Positions 1-6,144 are shown, numbered from the stretch's first letter. The stretch: DNA of 7,574 nucleotides from JBEKIK01 sp050013075 (GCA_050013075.1 JBEKFZ010000151.1:1-7574), one strand, 5' to 3'. Notes: generated by a model not told the origin, from the sequence alone. Numbers and translations: made by a program.

Positions 1-258
1 CAAACGATTCACTGAAATCCCTTTATCACATAGTGTTTTTTACTCTTTCCAGCGTTTTTCAGTAGTTATCGAAATCATCCTAAATTGGAAACTGGGCTAG
101 TTGGGCATTTTTTAGGAAAGTGCAGATAAAAAGAATGTTGCATGAAAAGTCAGAGCCGGGGCGTGTCGCCCCGGTAATTCCGCACCCGACACGGCCCGGC
201 TCTGAGGCAAAAACGCGATATTCATTACCCGAGACCCAATAAATAAACATAGCGCATC
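1..258. other. Non-coding leader/intergenic region upstream of the TPR gene
   Basis: No convincing coding frame is visible here. The first 150 bases are AT-rich and the rest contains the nested inverted repeat at 151-204, followed by an AT-rich stretch up to the ATG at 259. A weak sigma70-like promoter can be proposed (TTGGGC at 101-106, 18-bp spacer, GATAAA at 125-130), which would put the hairpin inside the 5' leader of the TPR gene. No SD sequence precedes the ATG. The promoter is a guess from consensus matching only. Confidence 0.5.
151..204 (+). promoter_or_regulatory. Nested inverted repeat with two mutually exclusive stems
   Basis: Bases 151-168 pair with 187-204 as an 18-bp stem with one mismatch and an 18-nt loop. 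Within the left arm, CCGGGGCG (156-163) and CGCCCCGG (167-174) form a perfect 8-bp hairpin with a 3-nt loop. The two stems share bases 156-168, so they cannot form together. No T-run follows at 205, so it is not a classical intrinsic terminator for the upstream side. It could be a terminator-like end of an upstream transcript, or a leader element of the TPR gene. Confidence 0.6.
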
Positions 259-3180
259 ATGAAAATCGTTCGTTTATTTCTGGTTATCAATTTTCTCATT
301 GTCGGTGGGCATTTTCGGCCGGCTTGGGGCGGAGAGGTCCGGCCCACGGTGTTTCTGCACGCCCTTCAGAAAGACTACGGCGACATGGCCGTGGATTATC
401 TTAACATGCTCAAGCGGAACGACGACCTGCCCAAGGAACTCCGCGAGAGTTGGGACTTGGAGATGAGCAAAAGCTTGCGCTTTGAGGCGCGGGACGCGCG
501 GGACGCGTATAACGCCGAGGAGTCGGAATCCTTGCTGCGCGAGGCCGAAAAACACTTGGCAAAGTTTCTCCGGGAAAAGCCGGATCATCCGGAGGCGTCC
601 GAGGCCAGGGCGATGTTGGCCGACTTTTCCATGGATAAGGCCCTGAAAGACCTGCGCTCGGCACAGACCAACGTCGATAAAAAACAAAAGGCAAAACTCC
701 TGGACGACGCCCGGACCGCCTTGGTGGAGGCCCGGCTGCGCTTCAAACAAGCCGAGGAAAAGTATCAAGCCGAGTTGGACGCGATGCAGCCCGCGCCGAA
801 ACGGCCGCTGAAACGCTCGGATCGCGATTCCTTGGCCCGGCGGGAAGAAATTAAAACCAACGTATTGAACTATCGGTTTCAGGAGGCGTTGATCGATTAT
901 TACCTTGCCCAGACTTATGCCTCCGATAGCGCGGAACGCAAAGCAGCCCTGCAAGCCGCGGCCGATGCCTTTGACGCCTTATTCCAGGGCAACCGCATGG
1001 AGACCATCGGCCTGGTGGCGCACATGTGGCACGGCAAATCGACGGAAGAATTGGGCGATTGGCAAACGGCCTTGGATATATACGACGAGGTGCTGGTCAA
1101 CGCGCCCGAACCGGGCCAGGTGCAAAGCGATCCGGCGCTATTGGCGCTCTTTGCGCAAGTGGAACACTTCCGCCTGCAAATCCTGGCCAAACAATCGCCG
1201 CTGCAATTCATGGACGAGGCCGGCCAATGGTTGCAGGAATATCGCAAGACGCGATTTAGCCAGACCGAGGGTTTCCAGGCGATCGCTTTGGACCTGGTCA
1301 AGGCCAAAATCGAGGCCGCGGAAAACGCCTCCGGCGCTGAAAAGAGCAAGCTTATCACAGGCGCCCTGGGTCTGTTGGCGGAGATGAGCAAAGTGCGCAG
1401 TCCGTACCAGCAAGAGGCGATATTGTTGCGGCGTCAATACGTCAAGTCCGGCAGCAAAGTGTCGGAGCCGGCGTCGTTTGAAGAGGCCGTGGCCCTGGGC
1501 GAGGCCGCCGCCATCACCCAGCAGTGGTCCGAGGCGACGGCCAATTACGGCATCGCCTTGAAACTGGCCGACAAGGATAAAATAAGCCAATCGCAGCGCA
1601 AAGAGGCGATCGACGCCCTGGTCAGCGCACTTTATATGCAGGCCCGCGGCCAATTGATTTCGGGCAAATGGGAGGATTGTCTTGCCACGGCGGAAAGAAT
1701 TTTCAGCGATTACAAGGACAGTTCCATCGCGCCGCAGGCCGGTTCGCTGGCCGTTTCCGCCGCGTTGAATTTATACTCCGCCGCGCCCAAGGACAAAAAA
1801 GCGGAGGCCCTTAAGCGGCTGAAAAAGTATGCCAGTCTCGCGGAAGACTCCTGGCCGGGCAGGCCCGAGGCCGACGACGCCCGAATGATGCTCGCCCAGG
1901 CCGACCTGGTGCAGGGTAAAATCGACGAGGCCCTGGCCGGGTTTGAAAAGATCGATCCCAGATCGGAGCGATATCCGAATGCCCTTCTATTGGCCGCCGA
2001 AACCTATTGGCGGCGCCGGCTTGCGGAAATGGAAAAACCCGAGGGCAGCCGGAACAAGGGCCAAATGGACGCCGACCTGGACCGCGCGCTTAGGAACTTG
2101 GAGACCGGCCTGAAACTACAACAGAAAAAGGTCGTGCCCGGAGAACAACTTCCCAGACCGCTCGTCGAAACGCAATTGCTGCTGGCGGAGATCAAGCTTG
2201 GCGGCGGCGATGCCCGGGAGGCGGCGGCCTTGCTGCAACCGCTGGTCGATGCCTTCGCGGCCGCAAAGCCCGAAGAAGCGGATAACGTTATTGTGCGGAT
2301 CTATGCGGGCGCCGTCCGGGCGTACTTGGCTTTAGACGATCCAGAAAAGGCCCTTGAGATCGCCATGGTTCTGGCCGAGTGGGGGCCGGACGTCCAGAGC
2401 GTCAATGCCGCGCTGGTGGAAGTTGTAAAGACGCTCGGCGCGAAACGCAAACAGGCCGAAGCCGCGGTCGCGGCGGTGGCGGGAGAGGTGAATTCGCCGG
2501 GCGCGGACGAGGCCCGGGAAAAATTGAAGTCGGTCGCGGAAATGATGAATAAACTGCTGGCCAAGATGTCGTCTCGCAAGGAGTTTTCCATTCCGGCGAC
2601 GGTTTATTTCGCCGATATGTGTTTGGCGGCCGGTTTGCCCGACGTTGCCCGGGACGCTTATCTGCGCGTGGCGAACCGGGCGGAAAAAGACCCTGCATAC
2701 GCCAAGTCGGCGGGAAAGGCGCTCCAGCGGGTGCGGGCCCAACTCGTGGACCTGCTGGTCAAAACCGGCGATTATGAAGAAGCTTACAAACAGATATCGC
2801 AACTGGCCGCCGCCAATCCCCGCGCGCTGGACCTGCTCATGACGCAAGGGCGTATTTTGCAGTCCTGGTCGCAAAGAGATGCTTCGCGTTACGCGGAGGC
2901 GGTCGCCCATTGGGCCAGGTTGCGCAACATGCTTCTGGGCGCGGTGAAGAAACCGCCGGAATACTTCGAGATCACGTACAATCTGGCCGCCGCATTGTAC
3001 GGCCAGGCCGCCGAGGCCAAGGATAAAGCACAAGCCGCCGAAAAGGCGAAAGAGGCCGAGAAATTGCTGAAATCGACCTTGGTCCTCAGCCCGAACCTTA
3101 GCGGGCCGGAAATGGTCGAACAATACAATGCCTTGTTGAAAAAGGTCTCCGCCTTGTACCAGCGGGCGGGTTCTCGGTAA
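259..3180 (+). CDS. Exported TPR-type repeat protein, 973 aa
   Basis: Residues 1-24 look like a signal peptide: K2/R5, a hydrophobic core at about 6-17, and a likely cut near AWG-GE at 24/25. The protein should therefore act in the periplasm/paryphoplasm or at the surface. The rest is almost entirely helical and Ala/Leu/Glu/Lys-rich. Residues about 70-190 are charged and coiled-coil-like. Degenerate TPR-style helix pairs recur near 252-285, 409-440, 538-595, 635-665, 677-710, 777-808, 824-870 and 903-945, with typical GDxxxAL/GDYEEA-type turns. TPR proteins are scaffolds for protein partners; no catalytic domain is visible and no substrate can be named. The ATG at 259 is chosen because it gives the signal peptide; no SD is present. 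Related large TPR proteins in planctomycetes often accompany TolQ/ExbB-type transport genes, but none lies in this window. The next gene, 264 bp on, is a small membrane protein. Confidence 0.85.
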   Translation: MKIVRLFLVINFLIVGGHFRPAWGGEVRPTVFLHALQKDYGDMAVDYLNMLKRNDDLPKELRESWDLEMSKSLRFEARDARDAYNAEESESLLREAEKHLAKFLREKPDHPEASEARAMLADFSMDKALKDLRSAQTNVDKKQKAKLLDDARTALVEARLRFKQAEEKYQAELDAMQPAPKRPLKRSDRDSLARREEIKTNVLNYRFQEALIDYYLAQTYASDSAERKAALQAAADAFDALFQGNRMETIGLVAHMWHGKSTEELGDWQTALDIYDEVLVNAPEPGQVQSDPALLALFAQVEHFRLQILAKQSPLQFMDEAGQWLQEYRKTRFSQTEGFQAIALDLVKAKIEAAENASGAEKSKLITGALGLLAEMSKVRSPYQQEAILLRRQYVKSGSKVSEPASFEEAVALGEAAAITQQWSEATANYGIALKLADKDKISQSQRKEAIDALVSALYMQARGQLISGKWEDCLATAERIFSDYKDSSIAPQAGSLAVSAALNLYSAAPKDKKAEALKRLKKYASLAEDSWPGRPEADDARMMLAQADLVQGKIDEALAGFEKIDPRSERYPNALLLAAETYWRRRLAEMEKPEGSRNKGQMDADLDRALRNLETGLKLQQKKVVPGEQLPRPLVETQLLLAEIKLGGGDAREAAALLQPLVDAFAAAKPEEADNVIVRIYAGAVRAYLALDDPEKALEIAMVLAEWGPDVQSVNAALVEVVKTLGAKRKQAEAAVAAVAGEVNSPGADEAREKLKSVAEMMNKLLAKMSSRKEFSIPATVYFADMCLAAGLPDVARDAYLRVANRAEKDPAYAKSAGKALQRVRAQLVDLLVKTGDYEEAYKQISQLAAANPRALDLLMTQGRILQSWSQRDASRYAEAVAHWARLRNMLLGAVKKPPEYFEITYNLAAALYGQAAEAKDKAQAAEKAKEAEKLLKSTLVLSPNLSGPEMVEQYNALLKKVSALYQRAGSR

Positions 3181-3190
3181 ATGCCCAAAA

Positions 3191-3242
3191 TCCGGTTTTG
3201 GTATCCGGTTTCGGTATCCGGTTTTGGTATCCGGTTTCAGTT
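3191..3242 (+). repeat. Four tandem copies of a 13-bp repeat
   Basis: The unit TCCGGTTTYGGTA is repeated at 3191-3203, 3204-3216, 3217-3229 and 3230-3242, beginning 11 bp after the TAA of the TPR gene. The variable base alternates T, C, T, C, so the array is better read as two copies of a 26-bp unit. The last copy has drifted at its end (CAGTT). Confidence 0.9.
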
Positions 3243-3243
3243 A

Positions 3244-3266
3244 GGGCGGCAGTTTAACTGCTACCC
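3244..3266 (+). terminator. Hairpin after the TPR gene, possible transcript end
   Basis: GCAGTT (3249-3254) and AACTGC (3256-3261) form a perfect palindrome around one T. In RNA the stem can extend through a G-U pair and one mismatch to GGG (3244-3246) with CCC (3264-3266). No T-run follows, so termination is only a possibility. A second perfect hairpin, GCGGCG/CGCCGC with a CAAA loop, lies at 3291-3306. Confidence 0.35.
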
Positions 3267-3433
3267 CGACAAGTGTTGAAATCGCGCCAGGCGGCGCAAA
3301 CGCCGCAACCGTTTCATTCGCTTCAAGTGTTTCGTTATAAACGCTACGTAAATGCGGCGTATGAAGTCGGCGGGGCGGGCGTTTCGATATCAAAAGAGCA
3401 GTCGCAGCGGCGGATTGGCGATTTCTGCGGAAC

Positions 3434-3438
3434 AGGAG
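3434..3438 (+). promoter_or_regulatory. Shine-Dalgarno AGGAG deciding the start at 3445
   Basis: AGGAG lies 6 nt upstream of the ATG at 3445. This supports that start over an in-frame ATG at 3352, which would add 31 polar residues before the first membrane helix. Confidence 0.75.
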
Positions 3439-3444
3439 CGTCCG

Positions 3445-3741
3445 ATGATGGATATTTCCCGAAACCAGTATTTCTTTGCCGGATTGGTCATTCTACTGCT
3501 GGGGCTCGAATTCTATATGGTCGACAATTTCGTGCTCAACGCGAAGTTCACCCAGTTTTTGGCCGAGCGTTCCGGTCATCCCATGGCCTCGGTCAATGCA
3601 ACCTCGCAGACACTGTTGCAAAGCGACAGCCCGCCGGCGCAAAAAAACTGGCCTCCGCCCGATTGGCTGGGATGGTCGCTGCTGTCCGTCGGCAGCGTGC
3701 TGATCCTGCATAGTTGGGGCATGAAAAAACCGGGTACGTAA
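3445..3741 (+). CDS. Small two-helix membrane protein, 98 aa
   Basis: I do not recognise a named family. From the SD-supported start the protein has a short polar N-terminus, a hydrophobic helix at about residues 9-31, a hydrophilic loop of about 40 residues with a Pro/Gln/Ser-rich part (about 59-73), and a second helix at about 74-92, with a short basic tail (MKKPGT). Both ends probably lie on the same side of the membrane; the basic tail suggests the cytoplasm, leaving the loop outside. It resembles small hypothetical proteins annotated in planctomycetes, with no known function. It follows the TPR gene on the same strand, but 264 bp with tandem repeats and hairpins lie between them, so co-transcription is doubtful. 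A second in-frame ATG (3448) follows the first directly. Confidence 0.75.
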   Translation: MMDISRNQYFFAGLVILLLGLEFYMVDNFVLNAKFTQFLAERSGHPMASVNATSQTLLQSDSPPAQKNWPPPDWLGWSLLSVGSVLILHSWGMKKPGT

Positions 3742-3776
3742 ACCCGTGTGACTAGTGCCGGGATTTCAATCGATCT

Positions 3777-4013
3777 TTAATTCGATTCAAACCATTCGGC
3801 TACTTGTTTCCAAGTTTTTTGGCGGGGTTTTGGAGCTTTATGCGGCCACCAACGCAGACCTCCTACGCTTGCGGTTAGTGTTCCGAGTTTTTTGCGTTTT
3901 TTCTTCCACTTTTCCCACACTTCGAAGGTAATTCCCGGCTTTCCGACAGGGAGCGCCTCCTCCACAGTAGCGGAAACCCATTTAGTTGGCCGTCCTTTCT
4001 GTCTACCTGCCAC
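3777..4013 (-). CDS. Small, very basic Trp-rich protein, 78 aa
   Basis: No named family is recognised. It is read from a GTG at 4013, the first start after an in-frame stop (4017-4019), with AGGAG 8 nt upstream. The 78 residues include 7 Trp (12, 33, 36, 55, 56, 68, 74) and 18 Lys/Arg against 6 Glu, a net charge of about +12. It opens with a KGRP turn (6-9), like an AT-hook core. A Lys/Arg cluster follows at 35-42, then GGLRWWP (51-57) and a probable C-terminal helix (66-77). Binding to nucleic acid is a reasonable inference but unproven. A good SD, a promoter candidate and protein-like composition support a real gene. By eye its GC is lower than that of the genes around it. It is convergent with the small membrane protein gene (35-bp gap) and downstream of the secreted-protein gene on the same strand. 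Confidence 0.7.
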   Translation of the reverse strand: MAGRQKGRPTKWVSATVEEALPVGKPGITFEVWEKWKKKRKKLGTLTASVGGLRWWPHKAPKPRQKTWKQVAEWFESN

Positions 4014-4021
4014 TTGTTATT

Positions 4022-4026
4022 CTCCT
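4022..4026 (-). promoter_or_regulatory. Shine-Dalgarno AGGAG for the GTG start at 4013
   Basis: On the minus strand AGGAG is followed by 8 nt and then GTG. This supports the non-ATG start of the basic protein. Confidence 0.7.
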
Positions 4027-4036
4027 ATGTAAATCA

Positions 4037-4064
4037 ATTTTAAATCGAAAGCAGCTTGCCGCAA
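4037..4064 (-). promoter_or_regulatory. Candidate promoter for the basic Trp-rich gene
   Basis: On the minus strand, TTGCGG (4064-4059) is followed by a 16-bp spacer and TAAAAT (4042-4037). The -10 matches consensus at 5 of 6 positions and the -35 at 3 of 6. The predicted transcript would start near 4030, leaving a very short leader that still contains the SD. The call rests only on consensus matching. Confidence 0.4.
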
Positions 4065-4113
4065 TTAATTATTATCGATGGCGTTCCTTAATCAATTGCC
4101 GCCAACAATATGC

Positions 4114-4141
4114 CATCTACTACCTACCACCTACTATCTAC
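4114..4141 (-). repeat. Heptanucleotide array, four units, overlapping a stop codon
   Basis: On the plus strand four 7-bp units run without gaps: CATCTAC, TACCTAC, CACCTAC, TATCTAC. Read on the minus strand the consensus is GTAGRTR. The unit nearest the secreted-protein gene supplies its TAG stop codon (4140-4138). The array separates that gene from the basic-protein gene. Confidence 0.85.
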
Positions 4142-5073
4142 TTTTTTTCCCAGGGCTGTCCGATCGTCTCTTCGGGAAAGAATCTTCGCCCGGTGGTTTG
4201 CAGCAGGCGGTCGCGGATCAGGCTGTAAGGACGGATGCGGGCGTCGGCCGTGGCTTCGAACGTGTCTTGGCCGGGCACGCTTAGGATAGCGTGAATCGCG
4301 CCGTGCGGGCCGAGATGGTTGCTCATCTCCGGATTCACGTCTTGAAACGGCAGATGATATACTGCGCCGGACGGCCCAAAATCTTCCGGGCGCACGGTTT
4401 GCGACCAATGACCGATGCGGCTGAATGGATACGGCAATTTTACCACGCCCGCGTGCTCGGCAATCAGATCCACCTCCAGCGTGCCGCGAACCGGGACTAG
4501 TTGGCCGTAGGCGTCCTTGGGGGCGATGCAAATCGACATGCCGTCGGTTTCGACGTATTTATCCCAACGGGCCGGTATTGCTTCAATGTCCAACCATTTT
4601 ACCGGCGGCTTGGGCTCTTGCGTATTTTTAGAGGCTGTGGTGGATTTTGAAGCTTCGTTTGATTTTGATTCTTCACCGGCCGGCGAACCCAACATGACAA
4701 TCGACTTGGCCGCCGGAGCGGATACCGGTTGGGCTGGAACGTCGCGGCGTATTTGCTCGATTGCGTCGAGAAACTCTTTGCCGGAAATTTTGTTGCCGTT
4801 TATCTCAGCCGCGGCCACGCGATCCCATTGGATCGGCCTGAGCACCTCGGCCCCAGAACTTTCCCAACGCAGCCAGAGCCCGGCGGCATCGGTTCGGGCG
4901 TCGATTTTGGCCGTCATTGTGCGGCCGCTTGCCAAATGCACAACAAGGTCGTCTTGCCGATCGATGCCGGGCTGTTGGGCAATCGCCGGGATCGAAACCC
5001 CAACGAGACTAAGTGCCGAGAGCAAGACAGACAGGCGGACGAGGATCCGCCGGATCGGAGCGGTTGTATGCAT
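4138..5073 (-). CDS. Secreted two-part protein of a planctomycete-type family, 311 aa
   Basis: Residues 1-32 form a signal peptide: arginines at 8, 9 and 13, a hydrophobic core at about 14-28, and an AIA-QQ cut site after 32. Residues about 40-108 are beta-rich (DDLVVHLASGRTMTAKI, then GLWLRW and QWDRVAAAEING) and resemble a small SH3/Lsm-like barrel. A Ser/Lys/Glu/Pro-rich linker covers about 112-160. The C-terminal part (about 160-311) has the hallmarks VPVRGTLEVDL, GHWSQTVRPEDFGPSGAVYHLPFQ and IRPYSLIRDRLLQTTGRRFFP. From memory these recur in planctomycete hypotheticals, but no function is attached. The ATG at 5073 gives a clean signal peptide; no SD is evident. The protein ends EKK just before a TAG that lies in a heptanucleotide array, so its extreme C-terminus may have been reshaped. 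It is divergent from the gene at 5599. Confidence 0.85.
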   Translation of the reverse strand: MHTTAPIRRILVRLSVLLSALSLVGVSIPAIAQQPGIDRQDDLVVHLASGRTMTAKIDARTDAAGLWLRWESSGAEVLRPIQWDRVAAAEINGNKISGKEFLDAIEQIRRDVPAQPVSAPAAKSIVMLGSPAGEESKSNEASKSTTASKNTQEPKPPVKWLDIEAIPARWDKYVETDGMSICIAPKDAYGQLVPVRGTLEVDLIAEHAGVVKLPYPFSRIGHWSQTVRPEDFGPSGAVYHLPFQDVNPEMSNHLGPHGAIHAILSVPGQDTFEATADARIRPYSLIRDRLLQTTGRRFFPEETIGQPWEKK

Positions 5074-5429
5074 CGAAAGACCGTTTTCCAGTGTTGTTGA
5101 TCACGGATGGCACGGGTATTAGTGGCAAACCGTATGCCCGACGAAGATCGCGCGGGTAGGCTTACGGCAAATATCCTTGTCCCACAACGAGTTGTGGAAA
5201 AAGTCGAGCGATGCGGGGTATCCCGTCCGGCGTTAGTCGCGGTTGATTTTTATCAACAGATTGTTAAGAAACGTCCTTTACCGGGTTTGGGCGGCGTGTC
5301 TGTTTCATATCATCCTTGCCACCGTCATTTTCTTTGCCATCGCTATTACGGATACATCTGATACCGGCCGTTTTGGAAAACTTTATTTTTATTCGGCCAC
5401 CCCGAACTCCGAGAAGGTCTAGGGGTGAA
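5074..5429. other. Divergent intergenic region with no supported gene
   Basis: This is the left part of a 525-bp gap between divergent genes. A plus frame at 5107-5361 (84 codons) has no SD, no recognisable domain and an odd His/Cys/Tyr-rich end, so I do not call it a gene. It contains a perfect palindrome (5182-5197) and a TTGAT/ATCAA inverted repeat (5243-5256). Promoters for both flanking genes should lie here, but I could not find a convincing -35/-10 pair. Confidence 0.5.
5182..5197. repeat. Perfect 7-bp palindrome, operator-like
   Basis: CCACAAC (5182-5188) and GTTGTGG (5191-5197) are exact reverse complements with a 2-bp centre (GA). It lies 109 bp upstream of the secreted-protein start on the minus strand. 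A dimeric regulator site is possible; the loop is too short for a good RNA hairpin. Confidence 0.55.
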
Positions 5430-5457
5430 GTTATCAGGGTTCAGGATTCAGGGTTCA
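5430..5457 (+). repeat. Heptanucleotide array, four units, GGGTTCA orientation
   Basis: The units GTTATCA, GGGTTCA, GGATTCA and GGGTTCA follow each other without gaps. Bases 5435-5450 are an exact reverse complement of 5531-5546 in the larger array downstream. In RNA the pairing can continue through 5458/5523 with two G-U pairs. Confidence 0.85.
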
Positions 5458-5485
5458 GAACGCGTTTTGAAAATCTAGCGTTGTA

Positions 5486-5583
5486 CCTCAAATCCTATAC
5501 CCCGAACTCTGTACCCTGCACCCTGAACTTTGAATCCTGAACCCTGCCCCCTGCCCCCTGCCCCCTGAACCCTGAACCCTGAA
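5486..5583 (+). repeat. Heptanucleotide array, fourteen units, CCCTGAA consensus
   Basis: Fourteen 7-bp units run in phase over 98 bp. The first units are degenerate (CCTCAAA, TCCTATA, CCCCGAA, CTCTGTA). The middle contains CCCTGCC three times and the end CCCTGAA three times. This gradient suggests the array is newest near the gene. It stops 15 bp before the ATG at 5599, and the next bases form the A-run and SD of that gene. Comparable short tandemly repeated heptamers are known from cyanobacteria. Confidence 0.9.
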
Positions 5584-5586
5584 AAA

Positions 5587-5591
5587 AAGGA
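5587..5591 (+). promoter_or_regulatory. Shine-Dalgarno AAGGA for the gene at 5599
   Basis: AAGGA lies 7 nt before the ATG and directly after the end of the heptanucleotide array and an A-run. Confidence 0.65.
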
Positions 5592-5598
5592 ACAAGCC

Positions 5599-6096
5599 AT
5601 GTCAGTCAATCTGGTAAAACAGTGGTTTCCACAGTTTCTGACAGCCTTGGATCGCGCTCCCATGGCCGGATTGTTGTGTGCGGCAGCGATACTTTTTGGC
5701 GTGACCTTGGCCTGGACGCGATCGGCTGCCATGCCCGGTGGCGCCAAGGTGGCGCTGGAAGCAAGCATGATAAATCGGGCTTATGGTTCCGGGGAAAAGT
5801 CCCTGGACAATGAAAAGGCCATTGGCCTCCACGAGGGGGGGGAGATAAACAACCAAGCTGGTTATTTTCACGCGGCCGGCAATCGCGTGGCCTTTGTATC
5901 CGCCGATAATAAACGCAGTTTCATCACTCTGGAGAACCGGAATTTGGAACGCATTGCACGGGCCATTGCCGATAATGCCAAGCAGTTGGAATGGATCGTT
6001 TCGGGCACGATATCGGAGTACCGCGGAGCGAATTTCCTCCTGATAAGCCGGGTGGAATTGAAATCCAGGGTTCTATCATCCGATGCCGCCGAATAA
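5599..6096 (+). CDS. Single-pass membrane protein with small extracytoplasmic domain, 165 aa
   Basis: No named family is recognised. A short N-terminal segment is followed by one hydrophobic helix at about residues 20-39 with Arg after it (R41), so the remaining 125 residues may lie outside the cytoplasm, though orientation is uncertain. The C-terminal part (about 85-157) alternates short strands with one helix (LENRNLERIARAIADNAKQL) and ends in WIVSGTISEYRGANFLLISRVEL. That last pattern looks like the closing strands of a small beta-barrel (OB-like) domain. I have seen it in planctomycete hypotheticals, where no function is assigned. The start is fixed by AAGGA 7 nt upstream. A run of eight G (5835-5842) inside the gene is prone to slippage. 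A 20-bp tandem duplication spans its last codons and stop. A hairpin and a strong promoter follow, so the STAS gene is probably a separate transcript. Confidence 0.75.
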   Translation: MSVNLVKQWFPQFLTALDRAPMAGLLCAAAILFGVTLAWTRSAAMPGGAKVALEASMINRAYGSGEKSLDNEKAIGLHEGGEINNQAGYFHAAGNRVAFVSADNKRSFITLENRNLERIARAIADNAKQLEWIVSGTISEYRGANFLLISRVELKSRVLSSDAAE

Positions 6097-6113
6097 CATC
6101 CGATGCCGCCGAA
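6077..6113 (+). repeat. Direct repeat of 17 bp across the stop codon
   Basis: A 17-bp sequence starting CATCCGATG occurs at 6077-6093 and again at 6097-6113, a period of 20 bp. The first copy encodes the last residues (SDAAE) of the membrane protein; the second lies just after its TAA. The second copy also forms the left arm of a GCCGCCG/CGGCGGC inverted repeat (6105-6120). Confidence 0.8.
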
Positions 6114-6144
6114 CGGCGGCCTGGCGCCGGAGTCCATGCTTGTT

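Noticed and set aside
2332..3123. 263-codon minus frame opposite the TPR gene
   Set aside because: Long antisense frames are expected opposite an Ala/Glu-rich, GC-rich gene. Its Arg/Gln/Gly-rich composition is not protein-like and there is no supporting start signal. The same applies to the minus frames at 274-954 and 1138-1653.
3273..3713. 146-codon plus frame overlapping the small membrane protein
   Set aside because: It conflicts with the 3445-3741 gene, which has an SD and two clear membrane helices; this frame has no SD or domain pattern.
3731..3787. Bidirectional terminator between the convergent genes
   Set aside because: Only short stems are seen (CGGGT/ACCCG at 3731-3746 and AATCGA/TCGATT at 3768-3787), with no T-run on either strand; too weak to call.
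5182..5258. Chromosomal replication origin
   Set aside because: Only two DnaA-box-like words, no AT-rich unwinding stretch next to them and no dnaA, dnaN or similar gene nearby.
5107..5361. 84-codon plus-strand frame in the divergent intergenic region
   Set aside because: No SD, no recognisable domain and an implausible His/Cys/Tyr-rich end. It also contains the palindrome and inverted repeats, so it is more likely regulatory DNA.
5475..5768. Minus-strand frame with an FRVQGxG-type peptide repeat
   Set aside because: It reads through the heptad array, where 7-bp units give a 7-residue periodic peptide in any frame; the rest lies opposite the better-supported gene at 5599. Similar artefacts occur at 6770-6967 (minus) and 5316-5540 (plus).
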